A stretch of 64,000 nucleotides of DNA from assembly GCA_012032555.1 (NCBI GenBank), contig JAAUSR010000014.1:1-64000 (forward strand), in the 5' to 3' direction. Each line of letters starts with the position of its first letter. Within the stretch, counting starts at the first letter, position 1. The DNA is from Thioploca sp. Its GTDB lineage: Bacteria; Pseudomonadota; Gammaproteobacteria; Beggiatoales; Beggiatoaceae. Positions 8,566 through 18,970 of this stretch are shown one piece after another. The notes beneath the pieces were generated by a model, which worked only from the letters and a program-made list of their open reading frames with translations, had not been told where the DNA came from and searched no databases. Made by a program: the position numbers and the translations under genes.

Positions 8566-9399
8566 TTACTCATGATTCACTTCTTCTGGTGGAATCGCTT
8601 CTTCTGGTGGTATTGAAGATAAATCCTCTTCTTCTAACAACATCACTTCTTCTGGTGATAGAGATAAATCTTCTGACTGAGACGGAATCTCGGGTGCCGG
8701 AGGCGTATTGATGAGTTGTTCCGGCTGTTGAAGTGACGGCGTCGGTAAGTTACTCGGTGGTGCCGGTGACGACGGTTCAGCTTCATTGGGTTGAGGTGGC
8801 GATACTGATTGCTCAGCTGGGTTAGGGGGCGGTGGTATCTCTTCTGGTTTTGATTCAACCGGTGTTGAAATCTGGCTAAAACCAGTTACTTTAATGGTAC
8901 CATTAAGTCTGTCCCGGTAACTGCGAACCTCTAAACTCACCACTTTAAGATTTTCTTTAGCCTTTTCTAAAGCTTGTAAAAATGCCATGAGGGTTTCCGA
9001 GTTAGCTTCAAATTGCATCGACTGAATAACCAATACCCATTCGCCAGAGTTAAAAGCAGTATCTGGCGGTTCCAAAGTTCTAAAGGTAATGCCCGCTTCT
9101 TGAGCCAGTTGTTTGATTAAACCTTGCATTCGCGCACCCACTAATTCACGGGTACGACCGGCTAATAACCCGACTTCAATTTTTTCTTGTTCTTGCTTAG
9201 CCTTTTTATTTTCAGCTTCCCAATATTCTGCTCGTTCACCTAAATCGATTTCACGAACAATCTGTTCAGATAAATTTTCAATAGCGGCTCGATAGTCACG
9301 ATAAATTTTCAGAACGGTTGGTATCAATTGAAACGGTAACATATAGCCCATAAAAATCACGAGTGCAATTCGTAAAAGGCGTTTTTCTTTAGTTGTCAC
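8566..9399 (-). CDS. GspM-like type II secretion protein (PilO fold)
   Basis: 277 residues. There is one N-terminal membrane helix (IALVIFMGYMLPFQLIP), then a coiled coil (about 40-75) and an alpha/beta PilO/GspM-like domain (about 90-180). The tail, about 90 residues long, is very rich in Pro, Glu and Ser and ends in repeated EEAIPPEEV-like acidic runs. The gene order (immediately before gspE and gspF) and the architecture fit the GspMb type of assembly platform protein, which sits under the secretin with GspL. Sequence similarity is too weak for certainty. The long acidic tail is unusual and could be periplasmic. Confidence 0.6.
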   Translation of the reverse strand: MTTKEKRLLRIALVIFMGYMLPFQLIPTVLKIYRDYRAAIENLSEQIVREIDLGERAEYWEAENKKAKQEQEKIEVGLLAGRTRELVGARMQGLIKQLAQEAGITFRTLEPPDTAFNSGEWVLVIQSMQFEANSETLMAFLQALEKAKENLKVVSLEVRSYRDRLNGTIKVTGFSQISTPVESKPEEIPPPPNPAEQSVSPPQPNEAEPSSPAPPSNLPTPSLQQPEQLINTPPAPEIPSQSEDLSLSPEEVMLLEEEDLSSIPPEEAIPPEEVNHE

Positions 9400-9481
9400 T
9401 TAATCTAGCCGTTATTTGCCAATGGATTGAATGGTAATTATTTCATCCCCACTCCGGAGCGGAGATATTTATCCAGGTGAA

Positions 9482-12244
9482 TTAAATTGCCCGAATTCGC
9501 TCAGCCTGTGCATTCAGTTGCTGTAAAGAAGCGTTCATTTCTGCTACGCGTTGCTGTTCTTTATCGATAATCTCTTGAGGTGCACGGGTAAGAAAGTTGG
9601 GATTATTTAATTTATTCTGACACTTTTCCAATTCTTGATGTAATTTCCCCATTTCTTTTTGTAACCGATTGAGTTCTGCATCTTTGTCGATTAATCCAGC
9701 TAAAGGAATAAGAACCCGCAATTCACCGACTAAAGCAATCGCTGATTCGGGTGCGGTAGTATGAACATTTAACCAAGTAATGGTTTCTAAACGTGCTAAC
9801 CGAGTCAATAGGCTGCTATAATCATTCAGTTTACGCTGATCCGCAGCACTACCATTTTGCAGAAGCACCGGCAAAGCTTTACCCGGCGCAATGTCCATCT
9901 CCGCCCGAATTCGCCGCACCCCTAAAATAAATTGTTTAACCCATTCAATTTCTTGAAGGGCTTGATCATCTATTTTAGCAGATTCTGGCTGTGGATAAGG
10001 TTGAAGCATAATCGTTTTACCGCTTTTTCCGGCCAAAGATGCTACTTTTTGCCATAACTCTTCCGTAATAAATGGCATAATGGGATGCAGTAATCGTAAT
10101 AAAGTTTCTAATACGCCAACCAAAGTTTGTCGAGTTCCTCGTTGCGCCGCTGCACTCATATCTGTTTGTAATAACGGTTTAGAAAATTCTAAATACCAAT
10201 CACAATATTCATTCCAGACAAATTCGTATAACGTATTAGCCATCATATCAAAACGATAGATTTTAATCTGTTGATGAACTTGTTCTTCTACTTGTTGTAA
10301 CAATGAAATAATCCACCGGTCGGTTGAAGATAACTCCACCGGTGCTGCTGTTAACCCGGTATCTTGCCCTTCTGTATTCATCAACACATAGCGGGTAGCA
10401 TTCCACAATTTATTACAGAAATGACGATACCCTTCAATTCGTCCCATATCAAAGCGAATATCACGCCCAGTTGAAGCCAGCGCGGTAAACGTAAAACGTA
10501 ATGCATCCGTTCCAAAAGCGGGAATCCCTTGCGGATATTGAGTACGGGTCACTTTTTCAATAGTTGGTGCCATTTCCGGTTGCATTAAGCCGGTGGTTCT
10601 TTTAGCCACGAGTGTTTCTAACTCGACACCATCAATTAAATCTAATGGATCTAAAACATTACCTCGTGACTTCGACATTTTTTGCCCTTGTGCATCACGA
10701 ATGAGACCATGAATATAAATCTCACGGAAAGGGACCTCATTCATAAATTTTAAGCCCATCATAATCATTCGTGCAACCCAAAAGAAAATAATATCAAATC
10801 CAGTAACGAGTACACTGGTTGGATAGAAAGTTTTAAGTCGCTCGGTATTTTCTGGCCAACCTAAAGTGGAAAATGGCCACAATGCGGAAGAAAACCAAGT
10901 ATCTAATACATCCGCATCTTGCTCTAAGGTAACGGTAGCTGGAATTTGATACTTTTCCCGTACTTGTGTTTCACTATAACCGACATATTCTTGACCTTTA
11001 TCATCATACCAAGCTGGAATCCGATGTCCCCACCAAATTTGACGACTGATACACCAATCGTCAATGTGGTACATCCAATCGAAATAAGTTTTTTTCCAAT
11101 TATCCGGAATAAACTGAATTCGCCCTTCTTCAACCGCTTTAATCGCCGCTGCGGCTAAAGGCGCTACTTTGACATACCATTGATCAGTTAAAAAGGGTTC
11201 AAGTATCGCATGACTTCGATCACCTCGTGGTATCATTAATTTATGGTGTTTAACCATGACCAGTAAACCGGCGGTTTCTAAATCAGCTACGACTCGGTAA
11301 CGAGCGGCAATTCGATCTAAGCCACGATAAGCTATTGGAACATTATCATTGAGTTTAGCATCAATAGTGAAAATATTAATCAGTGGTAAATGATGTCGCT
11401 GCCCAATGGCATAGTCATTAAAGTCATGTGCCGGCGTAATTTTGACACAACCAGAGCCAAATTGGGGATCAACATATTCATCGGCAATGATAGGAATCAG
11501 GCGTTCAGTGAGTGGTAAGGCGATGGATTTACCAATTAAATGTTGATAACGCTTGTCTTGTGGATGAACTGCCACGGCGGTATCACCTAACATCGTTTCT
11601 GGACGAGTGGTGGCGACAATGACTTCCTCACTCCCATCCGCTAAATGGTAACGTAAATGCCAGAGAAAACCATCTTCTTCCTGCGATTGTACTTCCAGAT
11701 CAGAAACGGCAGTATGTAAAACCGGATCCCAATTCACTAGCCGTTTACCGCGATAAATTAAACCTTCATCATACAAACGGACAAACACTTCACGTACCGC
11801 ATGAGAAAGACCTTCATCCATTGTAAAGCGCTCATGTGCCCAATCTAGAGAAGCACCCATCCGCCGCAATTGACGAGTGATATGCCCCCCTGATTGGCTC
11901 TGCCATTCCCATACTTGTTTAATAAAAGCTTCTCGTCCTAAATCATGACGAGTTTGTCCACGCGCGGCTAATTGCCGTTCTACCACCATTTGGGTCGCAA
12001 TTCCCGCATGATCAGTACCAGCTTGCCATAACGTACTATCGCCCCTCATCCGATGATAGCGGGTAAGAATATCCATTAGCGTATCTTGAAAGGCATGACC
12101 CATATGTAACGTACCCGTCACATTGGGTGGTGGAATCATAATACAATAAGGACAAGTGGCACTTTGCGGAGCAAAATACCCTTGTTCTTCCCAAAAATTA
12201 TACCAGTGTTGTTCAATTGTGTGAGGATTATACGTTTTTTCCAT
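9482..12244 (-). CDS. valS: Valyl-tRNA synthetase
   Basis: 920 residues, standard bacterial length. Class Ia signature HMGH near residue 47 within [14 protein letters not shown] and KMSKS near 525. The editing domain ([17 protein letters not shown]) is near 214. The C-terminal anticodon-binding helix bundle and the terminal coiled coil ([16 protein letters not shown] onward) are typical of ValS and separate it from IleS and LeuS. It charges tRNA-Val with valine. It lies upstream of and in line with the gspM-like gene, 82 bases away. No leader peptide or T-box was seen in the 400-base upstream region. Confidence 0.97.
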   Translation of the reverse strand: MEKTYNPHTIEQHWYNFWEEQGYFAPQSATCPYCIMIPPPNVTGTLHMGHAFQDTLMDILTRYHRMRGDSTLWQAGTDHAGIATQMVVERQLAARGQTRHDLGREAFIKQVWEWQSQSGGHITRQLRRMGASLDWAHERFTMDEGLSHAVREVFVRLYDEGLIYRGKRLVNWDPVLHTAVSDLEVQSQEEDGFLWHLRYHLADGSEEVIVATTRPETMLGDTAVAVHPQDKRYQHLIGKSIALPLTERLIPIIADEYVDPQFGSGCVKITPAHDFNDYAIGQRHHLPLINIFTIDAKLNDNVPIAYRGLDRIAARYRVVADLETAGLLVMVKHHKLMIPRGDRSHAILEPFLTDQWYVKVAPLAAAAIKAVEEGRIQFIPDNWKKTYFDWMYHIDDWCISRQIWWGHRIPAWYDDKGQEYVGYSETQVREKYQIPATVTLEQDADVLDTWFSSALWPFSTLGWPENTERLKTFYPTSVLVTGFDIIFFWVARMIMMGLKFMNEVPFREIYIHGLIRDAQGQKMSKSRGNVLDPLDLIDGVELETLVAKRTTGLMQPEMAPTIEKVTRTQYPQGIPAFGTDALRFTFTALASTGRDIRFDMGRIEGYRHFCNKLWNATRYVLMNTEGQDTGLTAAPVELSSTDRWIISLLQQVEEQVHQQIKIYRFDMMANTLYEFVWNEYCDWYLEFSKPLLQTDMSAAAQRGTRQTLVGVLETLLRLLHPIMPFITEELWQKVASLAGKSGKTIMLQPYPQPESAKIDDQALQEIEWVKQFILGVRRIRAEMDIAPGKALPVLLQNGSAADQRKLNDYSSLLTRLARLETITWLNVHTTAPESAIALVGELRVLIPLAGLIDKDAELNRLQKEMGKLHQELEKCQNKLNNPNFLTRAPQEIIDKEQQRVAEMNASLQQLNAQAERIRAI

Positions 12245-12654
12245 GAGCTTGTTTTTCTATAAATAATAAAATGGAGTTCTAACAGATTAAAATTATAATA
12301 ACATTTATCTATAGAATCAGTTAGTAGGTCGTTATCAGTTATTCAGTAGTACGCTTCCAAGTTGAGGTGTTATTACTCAGGTGCATTAAAAATAGTAAAA
12401 ACCGTATTGTAAAACTCATTGAGATATAAATCTTTCTTAGCTTATGTATACGATTACGCCTTATTAAACTAAACTCGAATGCCATTAAGTTAAACGATTT
12501 GAGTTTCCTCTCACCGAGAAAGAGGGTTAGGGTGGGGAAAAATCGGTTGATTTTTCCAAGCGGTTTGAACTTCATTCTTCACTCCTGGCTAAGGAGAAAA
12601 AAGGGGGGGTAAATCAGCTTAACTTAATAGCATTGAGATTATGGGTATAAATTT
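12245..12654. other. Divergent valS/hemW intergenic region
   Basis: About 410 bases with no gene. It contains the second MITE-like element (12478-12634) and must also hold the promoters for valS (minus) and hemW (plus). No strong promoter boxes were recognised. Confidence 0.6.
12478..12634. repeat. MITE-like element, family 2, copy 1
   Basis: Terminal inverted repeats AATGCCATTAAGTTAA (12478-12493) and TTAACTTAATAGCATT (12619-12634), 15 of 16 bases matching, enclose 125 bases with no coding capacity. The interior begins ACGATTTGA, as does the copy at 42036-42122. It lies between valS and hemW. Confidence 0.65.
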
Positions 12655-13836
12655 ATGTTTCATTTTATGAAGTTACCATCTTTAAGTCTTTATATTCATG
12701 TGCCTTGGTGTGTTCACAAGTGTCTTTATTGTGATTTTAATTCACATGCGATACGCTCAACATTACCAGAAGAGAATTATATCACAGCGTTATTAGCTGA
12801 TTTAAATCAAGATTTATCTTGGATTGAATCTCGAACGATTGGCAGTATTTTTATTGGAGGAGGAACGCCAAGTGTATTATCACCAGAGGCAATTGCTCAT
12901 TTATTAACGGAGATAAGAAAGCGGGTGATTTTAAGTGATTCGGTAGAAGTCACTTTAGAAGCGAATCCTGGTACGGTTGATCAGTTACGATTGCAAGAGT
13001 TTCAACAAGCGGGTATTAATCGGTTATCATTAGGTATTCAAAGTTTTAATGATTTGGCTTTAGCCGGTTTAGGTCGCATTCATGGACGCCAATCGGCTAT
13101 TGCAGCAATAGAAGCAACCCAGCAAGCCGGATTAGTCAATTTTAATTTGGACATCTTATTTGGATTACCTCAACAAACCCTGGAGATGGCATTGCAAGAT
13201 TTACAAATGGCATTTAGTTTTCAACCACCTCATTTATCTTGGTATCAATTGACTATAGAGCCTCATACTTGGTTTTATCATCATCCCCCGCCGCTACCAG
13301 ATGAAGATGAATTATGGGAGATTCAAACAGCTGGGCAAAATTATTTGGCAGACCAAGGTTATATTCACTATGAAATATCGGCTTATGCTCAACCACATTG
13401 GCAATGTCAACATAATTTGAATTATTGGCAATTTGGTGATTATTTGGGTATTGGTGCCGGTGCGCATGGTAAAATAACTCATCTGGCTTCGAGAACGATT
13501 ACACGATTATTAAAACAATCTCACCCAGAGACCTATTTACATACGGCTCATACGCCACAGGTCGTTGCGAGTCGAACGATTCTCACCACCACAGAAGCCA
13601 GTTTAGAATTTGTTATGAATGCGTTACGGTTATCTACTGGTTTTACCAGTCGAGAATTTAGGCTAAATACTGGTTTAAGTTTAAGTGATATAGACCAACC
13701 CCTCCAGCAAGCTTGTGAACGGGGCTGGTTGACTTTAAGCATCGCAGATACTGATGAAGAAATACGAATTCAGGCCACTGAGCAAGGCTGGTGTTTTTTA
13801 AATGATTTGTTAGGTTTATTTGTACCAGAGTTATAA
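12655..13836 (+). CDS. hemW: HemW-type radical SAM protein
   Basis: 393 residues, or 389 from the second ATG at 12667. The radical-SAM cluster motif CVHKCLYC (C-x3-C-x2-C) lies near residue 19, followed by the SAM-binding GGGTPS near 69 and the HemN C-terminal domain. The first Cys is preceded by Pro-Trp, as in HemW (formerly annotated as coproporphyrinogen oxidase HemN-like), rather than by the extra residues of true HemN. HemW binds heme and is proposed as a heme chaperone. Start choice is uncertain since neither ATG has a clear SD. The next gene begins one base after its stop, so the two are probably co-transcribed. Confidence 0.9.
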   Translation: MFHFMKLPSLSLYIHVPWCVHKCLYCDFNSHAIRSTLPEENYITALLADLNQDLSWIESRTIGSIFIGGGTPSVLSPEAIAHLLTEIRKRVILSDSVEVTLEANPGTVDQLRLQEFQQAGINRLSLGIQSFNDLALAGLGRIHGRQSAIAAIEATQQAGLVNFNLDILFGLPQQTLEMALQDLQMAFSFQPPHLSWYQLTIEPHTWFYHHPPPLPDEDELWEIQTAGQNYLADQGYIHYEISAYAQPHWQCQHNLNYWQFGDYLGIGAGAHGKITHLASRTITRLLKQSHPETYLHTAHTPQVVASRTILTTTEASLEFVMNALRLSTGFTSREFRLNTGLSLSDIDQPLQQACERGWLTLSIADTDEEIRIQATEQGWCFLNDLLGLFVPEL

Positions 13837-15924
13837 ATGTTTTCAGCAGGCATGAAATGGTTGTTAGTGCTGATGAGTTGTTGGTGGAGTATAGAAACGC
13901 TGGCTTTAGAAGATATGGTACTTAAACTCGGTATTACAACCGGTCATGATTGGCGTGCAGAAGGCGTTATGGTGCAATTACACGGGTTAAATGATGAACA
14001 CCTTTCGTTAACTCTGGACATTGCTTCTTTAAAATTAGCGCCATTGAAAAAACCATTACAAAATTTAAAATTAACTTGTCCACATACTCAATACAATCAC
14101 ATTCAAATTGTTTGTCCTCAGGCTGATTTATATTTAGAACGAGATTTAATGGGTGACTCTCCTTGGCAACTTTCGTTTACTTATCAACTCCTCTCACAGC
14201 AAATCAATTTACGGTTAGAAGCCAAGGCGCTAGCGGGTGGGCAAGTGATTTTGCAAGCTAACACCACCCCCGACGAATGGCAAGCTGATGTCGATATCCA
14301 GGCGGTCAATTTGGAAAAATTATCTAACCAATTCAAGACTTTTATTGACTTACCTTCGTGGATACTCAGTGGTTACTTATATTTGAAAGTGAAATTGCTC
14401 AGTAAAGCGCAACAGTTAACCACTACTTACGCAGGACAAATCCAAGATTTAAATTTTTCTAATGCTGAAGGTAATCAAGCTGGAGAAAAACTCGCGGTGC
14501 AATTGACCATAACAACTCATTCCCCTTCGACTAATACTCAAGCAGCTAGCTCCCATGAAGAACAATTGCAAGTACAAGGCCAAATCATTATCAACAGCGG
14601 TAATGTCTACTTTGCGCCATGGTATGTCGAAGTTAAAAATGACCCGGTCATTTTGGTCACAGATTTTACTTGGCAATCAGCTCGGTTAATCATACATCAT
14701 TTTAGTTATACCCATACTCAAGTACTGTCGTTACGTGGCTATGGTGAATTAACCCCAGCAGAACATTGGGCTATTAAGACGTTATCTTTACGACTTTCAC
14801 CAACTGCTTTTAGCCCATTATATGAGCGTTATTTACAAGCTTGGTTAGGCAATGATAGTCAACTGGGTCAATTAAAGGTGAATGGAACGATTACCGCCCA
14901 ATTTAACCAACAACAAGAAACTCGACAATGGCGGATTGAGTTACAACATGTGAATCTAGAACATCAACAACAACGTTTTGGCTTAATGGATTTGAATGGT
15001 ACGGTACAATGGCATAGTTCTGCGACTCATTTAGCAAGTGATTTAACTTGGCGCAGCGGTTATTTGGCTTCTAACCTTAAACTGGGTGCCAGTCAACTCA
15101 GTTTACAATTAGTGGGTGGACATATTGAATTACTTCAACCTTGGCATCAACCCCTGATGGATAGCATGATACATATTGAACGATTTCAGTTAGATAATTT
15201 AGGTGAGGCACAATTACATTGGCAACTACAAGGCCAATTAGAACCCATTGCTATGCAAACTTTTAGTATGGCGCTCGGTGGCCCAGCTTTTGAGGGACAA
15301 CTCCAGATTAACGAAATAGCGGCTAATTATCATAACCAACAGTTACAAATTGATGCACCACTGCGCCTAGCAGCGTTTGATGGTATGATAACCATATCTC
15401 GCTTCAAGATGGATAAACCTTTCAGTAGCCAACCCACTTTACAAGCTGATTTGGAAATCAGTAAACTTAATTTACAAACTTTAACCAAAATAACCGGATT
15501 TGGAGAAATTCAGGGACAATTGTCTGGTTATGTTAAGGAGTTACAACTGGTTAATTGGCAACCGATTACTTTTAATGCTTATTTTGCAACGCCGTCGGAC
15601 AGTAACTTACCTCACCAAATTAGCCAAAAAGCCATTAATAATTTATCTAACTTAGGAGGTGGAGCAGCCGTTAATGCCATTTCTAAAAGTATATTACGCA
15701 TTTTTGAAAATTTTTCTTATCAACGATTAGGTTGGGGTTGTCATTTAATCAAAGGTGTTTGTCAAATGCGCGGAGTAGAGGCCTTAACTAACGGTTATTA
15801 CCTCGTTAAAGGCGGTGGATTGCCCCGTATTGATGTGATTGGCTACAATAATCAAGTTGATTGGCAAGTTTTAGTTACCCGGCTGCAACGGATTTTTCAT
15901 ACGCAGACACCGGTAACTCACTAA
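13837..15924 (+). CDS. ydbH: YdbH-like AsmA-related envelope protein
   Basis: 695 residues. The N-terminal hydrophobic segment (WLLVLMSCWWSIETLALE) is a signal or anchor, and the rest is almost all beta-strand with alternating hydrophobics. The C-terminal part (NAISKSILRIF-like amphipathic helix, then RGVEALTNGYYLVKGGG) matches the end of the YdbH/dicarboxylate-transport group within the AsmA/TamB superfamily. In E. coli YdbH with YnbE forms a bridge between the two membranes for lipid transport, and YdbL assists. Here the gene abuts hemW at its start and is followed by a YdbL-like gene, which supports the call. It is shorter than E. coli YdbH (about 880). Confidence 0.65.
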   Translation: MFSAGMKWLLVLMSCWWSIETLALEDMVLKLGITTGHDWRAEGVMVQLHGLNDEHLSLTLDIASLKLAPLKKPLQNLKLTCPHTQYNHIQIVCPQADLYLERDLMGDSPWQLSFTYQLLSQQINLRLEAKALAGGQVILQANTTPDEWQADVDIQAVNLEKLSNQFKTFIDLPSWILSGYLYLKVKLLSKAQQLTTTYAGQIQDLNFSNAEGNQAGEKLAVQLTITTHSPSTNTQAASSHEEQLQVQGQIIINSGNVYFAPWYVEVKNDPVILVTDFTWQSARLIIHHFSYTHTQVLSLRGYGELTPAEHWAIKTLSLRLSPTAFSPLYERYLQAWLGNDSQLGQLKVNGTITAQFNQQQETRQWRIELQHVNLEHQQQRFGLMDLNGTVQWHSSATHLASDLTWRSGYLASNLKLGASQLSLQLVGGHIELLQPWHQPLMDSMIHIERFQLDNLGEAQLHWQLQGQLEPIAMQTFSMALGGPAFEGQLQINEIAANYHNQQLQIDAPLRLAAFDGMITISRFKMDKPFSSQPTLQADLEISKLNLQTLTKITGFGEIQGQLSGYVKELQLVNWQPITFNAYFATPSDSNLPHQISQKAINNLSNLGGGAAVNAISKSILRIFENFSYQRLGWGCHLIKGVCQMRGVEALTNGYYLVKGGGLPRIDVIGYNNQVDWQVLVTRLQRIFHTQTPVTH

Positions 15925-15944
15925 TAATTTTAGGAAGAAATAAT

Positions 15945-16544
15945 ATGATAGTACATCGTCCTTATTTATATATGCTGGTTTTATGGCTTACCGGTTGTGT
16001 AGTTGTTAACGTTTATTTTCCGGCGGCAGCAGCGGAAAAAGCAGCGGATCAGATTATTGATCAAATCCAAGGGACTTCATCAGCCACCCAACCGGTTGAT
16101 ACTCAAGAATCACCCAACCCAGTACCGACCCCTTCATTAGAACAGCATGGTAATTCGTTTAATTTATTCATTCCGGTAGCTTTAGCTAATCAAGCTAATG
16201 TAGATATTTCGAGTCCGGCTATTCAAAACCTGATAGTTAAGCAAGCCGAACGCTATAAAAAACTGGAGCCTTTTTACAATAATGGCATGATTGGCTTAAC
16301 CAACGATGGTTTAATTATTTTACGTGAGCCCAATAAAGTCCCGCTGAAGTCTCGTAATGAGGTCAACAGTATGATAACCGCAGAGAATCAAGATCGATTA
16401 GCATTATATCGAGAAATCGCTATTGCTAACCAACATCCAGAATGGGAAAACGATATCCGTCTTACTTTTGCAACTCGGTGGATAGAACGTGCTTTACCAG
16501 GATGGTGGTATCAAGACAGCAAGAAAACTTGGCAACGCAAATAG
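15945..16544 (+). CDS. ydbL: YdbL-like (DUF1318) lipoprotein
   Basis: 199 residues from the ATG at 15945, chosen over an upstream in-frame start because an AGGAAG SD lies about 8 bases before it. A lipobox LTGC near residue 18 predicts lipidation. It is followed by VNVYFPAAAAEKAADQIID and a Pro/Thr/Gln linker, then a C-terminal DUF1318 domain ending ALPGWWYQDSKKTWQRK, which matches the E. coli YdbL end. E. coli YdbL is a soluble periplasmic protein of about 108 residues that assists YdbH-YnbE. Here no separate ynbE is present and the N-terminal lipoprotein strand may supply that part. It is 20 bases downstream of the ydbH-like gene. Confidence 0.75.
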   Translation: MIVHRPYLYMLVLWLTGCVVVNVYFPAAAAEKAADQIIDQIQGTSSATQPVDTQESPNPVPTPSLEQHGNSFNLFIPVALANQANVDISSPAIQNLIVKQAERYKKLEPFYNNGMIGLTNDGLIILREPNKVPLKSRNEVNSMITAENQDRLALYREIAIANQHPEWENDIRLTFATRWIERALPGWWYQDSKKTWQRK

Positions 16545-16550
16545 TTAGTT

Positions 16551-17342
16551 ATGAATGTATTTGTTTTTGACATGGAAACAGTGCCAGATGTTGAAGCCGG
16601 ACGACGGTTATATGGTAATCATTCACAGATGGCTAATCTCAGTGATGAGGAGGTGATCCACGTCATGTATCACTACCATGGCTATCCAGATAATGGTCAA
16701 GATCATCCTAGATTACGCCCTCATTTACAAAAAATAGTAGCAATTGCCGCAGTACTTCGTTCTGGTGAGCGATTACGAATGGATTCACTGGGTACTTTAA
16801 CCGCCACTGAAACTGAAATTATTCAACAATTTTTTAAGTCAATTCAACATTATACACCAACTCTCGTATCATGGGATGGTTATCGGTCAGATTTACCGGT
16901 GCTGCACTATCGCGCTTTATTACACGGAATTAACGCACAACGGTATTGGGATATTCATCAAGAGTTTCGTTTTAATAATTATACTCATCGTTATCATGAT
17001 CGTCACACCGACTTAATGGATGTTATCGCTGGTTATCAACCCAATGCTGGGGTTAATTTAGAGGAAATGAGCCGATTCTTGGAATTACCTAGCCAATCTA
17101 ACCTTAGTAGTAATCAAATCGAGGCACTGTATTTACAAGGTCGTTTAGAGGATATCAGAGCTTACTGTGAAATCAATGCGTTAAATACCTATTTGATTTT
17201 CTTACGGTTTGAGCTAATGCGGGGTCATTTGGGACCGGTTGCTTATGAGCTAGAATGTCACCGGCTTCAGGAATTGTTAACTGGCGAAAATAAACCCCAT
17301 TTGCAATCATTCTCAGCAACTTGGCTTGCCAAAGCCGGCTGA
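16551..17342 (+). CDS. PolB-like predicted 3'-5' exonuclease
   Basis: 263 residues. It has the DEDD-type exonuclease layout: DMETVP with D and E in the first motif near residues 7-9, VSWDGYRSDLPVLHYRAL in the Exo II region near 112, and YCEINALNTYLIFLR (Exo III region, about 206) with C-terminal helices. It matches the family annotated as predicted 3'-5' exonuclease related to the exonuclease domain of PolB. No polymerase domain follows. It starts 6 bases after the ydbL-like stop, so it is likely co-transcribed, although the role is unrelated. The substrate is unknown. Confidence 0.8.
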   Translation: MNVFVFDMETVPDVEAGRRLYGNHSQMANLSDEEVIHVMYHYHGYPDNGQDHPRLRPHLQKIVAIAAVLRSGERLRMDSLGTLTATETEIIQQFFKSIQHYTPTLVSWDGYRSDLPVLHYRALLHGINAQRYWDIHQEFRFNNYTHRYHDRHTDLMDVIAGYQPNAGVNLEEMSRFLELPSQSNLSSNQIEALYLQGRLEDIRAYCEINALNTYLIFLRFELMRGHLGPVAYELECHRLQELLTGENKPHLQSFSATWLAKAG

Positions 17343-17395
17343 TAACCTCAAATACCGCCATTTTTTAAGTAACCTACTGAGTAGAAAATATTCTC

Positions 17396-18913
17396 ATGTT
17401 TGATTTACCATCTATTTTCAAAACACGTTCTAAACCAGAAATTGTTGCCGCTGTTGATTTAGGCTCGAATAGTTTTCATATGATAGTGGCTCGAATTAGT
17501 GATGGTCAGGTTCATATCTTAGATCGTCTCAAAGAAATGGTGCGCTTAGCCGCTGGCTTAGATACCAACCAGATTCTTTCTGCCTCCTCACAACAAAATG
17601 CTTTAGCTTGCTTAGCCCGTTTTGGTCAACGGTTACGTCATATGCCACTAGGAAGTGTCCGGATTGTGGGGACTAATACCCTGCGGCTAGCCGCTAACGC
17701 CAGTCAATTTATAACGGCTGCGGAAGAACAACTGGGACATCCCATTGAAATTATTGCTGGACGTGAAGAAGCCCGGTTAATTTATTTGGGGGTTGCTCAC
17801 ACTTTAGCGAGTACTCAGGAAAAACGGTTGGTTATAGATATTGGTGGTGGTAGCACTGAATTTATTATTGGTCAGGGTTTTGAAACCTTGCAACGTGAAA
17901 GTTTGGAAATGGGTTGTGTCAGATGGAGTCAACGTTATTTTGCTAAAGGGAGCATTACGGTTAAAGCCATGCGTCGCGCTGAAATGGCGGCATTGCTTGA
18001 ATTACAACCGATAGAAGCTTGGTTGCATCAGACCGGTTGGGATGTGGTCATTGGTGCGTCGGGCACTTTACGCAGTGTTGCACGGGTCATTACCCAAATG
18101 GGTTTTGGCAATGAAATTAATTTTTATACCCTACAAAAATTACGTGAAGCTCTATTAGCAGCGGGTCATCTTGATAAAATTAATTTAACGGGTTTAAGTT
18201 CACAACGTACACCCGTTTTTCCGGGCGGTGTTGCCGTATTACTAGGAATTGTCGAGGGTCTCGGTATTCAGCAAATGAGTGTTTCTGAATACGCGTTACG
18301 AGAGGGTTTAGTTTACGACTTGTTAGGTCGCATTGTGGATGAAGATATTCGTGATCACACGATTCAAGCTTTAATGACGCGCTACTGCGTCGATTCACCA
18401 CAAGCTCAACGCGTTGAAAATACCGCTTTATGGTGTTTATCTCAAGTGGCACCGGCCTGGGAATTAGTCGAAGCAGAATATGCTCACCTGCTCAGTTGGG
18501 CGGCACGCTTACATGAAAGCGGGTTAAGTATTTCTCATGATCAATACCACAAACATGGCGCTTATTTGCTAACCTATTCTGATTTGGCCGGTTTTTCTCG
18601 TCAAGAACAAATTTTATTAGCAACCTTGGTACAATCACATCGTCGTAAGCTCTCAACCGATATTTACCATCACTGCTCTCATATCCCCTTAAAAAAATTA
18701 CTTTATCTCTGTGTATTGTTACGATTAGCGGTATTACTGCATCGTAGTCGCAGTCCACAACCCTTACCGCCACTGAGATTAGCAGCGATTAATCGCGGGT
18801 TAGAATTATATTTTCCGCCACATTGGCTAGAACAACACCCACTAACTCAAGCTGACCTACAACAAGAACATGACTATCTACAAAAAATCAAATTAACTTT
18901 ACACTTTGAATAA
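17396..18913 (+). CDS. ppx: Ppx/GppA exopolyphosphatase / guanosine pentaphosphatase
   Basis: 505 residues, the usual length. The ASKHA fold phosphate-binding motif AAVDLGSNSFHMIVAR lies near residue 20, DIGGGSTEFIIG near 149, and the two-domain catalytic core continues to about 310, with the HD-like C-terminal domain after it (MTRYCVDSPQAQRVE and HDQYHKHGAYLL). These enzymes hydrolyse polyphosphate and/or pppGpp. The sequence does not tell Ppx from GppA. A good hairpin terminator follows at 18948. Confidence 0.93.
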   Translation: MFDLPSIFKTRSKPEIVAAVDLGSNSFHMIVARISDGQVHILDRLKEMVRLAAGLDTNQILSASSQQNALACLARFGQRLRHMPLGSVRIVGTNTLRLAANASQFITAAEEQLGHPIEIIAGREEARLIYLGVAHTLASTQEKRLVIDIGGGSTEFIIGQGFETLQRESLEMGCVRWSQRYFAKGSITVKAMRRAEMAALLELQPIEAWLHQTGWDVVIGASGTLRSVARVITQMGFGNEINFYTLQKLREALLAAGHLDKINLTGLSSQRTPVFPGGVAVLLGIVEGLGIQQMSVSEYALREGLVYDLLGRIVDEDIRDHTIQALMTRYCVDSPQAQRVENTALWCLSQVAPAWELVEAEYAHLLSWAARLHESGLSISHDQYHKHGAYLLTYSDLAGFSRQEQILLATLVQSHRRKLSTDIYHHCSHIPLKKLLYLCVLLRLAVLLHRSRSPQPLPPLRLAAINRGLELYFPPHWLEQHPLTQADLQQEHDYLQKIKLTLHFE

Positions 18914-18947
18914 ATTGGCATGGCCTTATTTGTATCTTTTTTACAAC

Positions 18948-18970
18948 AAAAAGCCGGTTGTGGTTTTTTT
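18948..18970 (+). terminator. Rho-independent terminator after ppx
   Basis: Stem AAAAAGCC / GGTTTTTTT around the 6-base loop GGTTGT, ending directly in a T run. It starts 35 bases after the ppx stop and separates ppx from the porin transcript. Confidence 0.6.
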
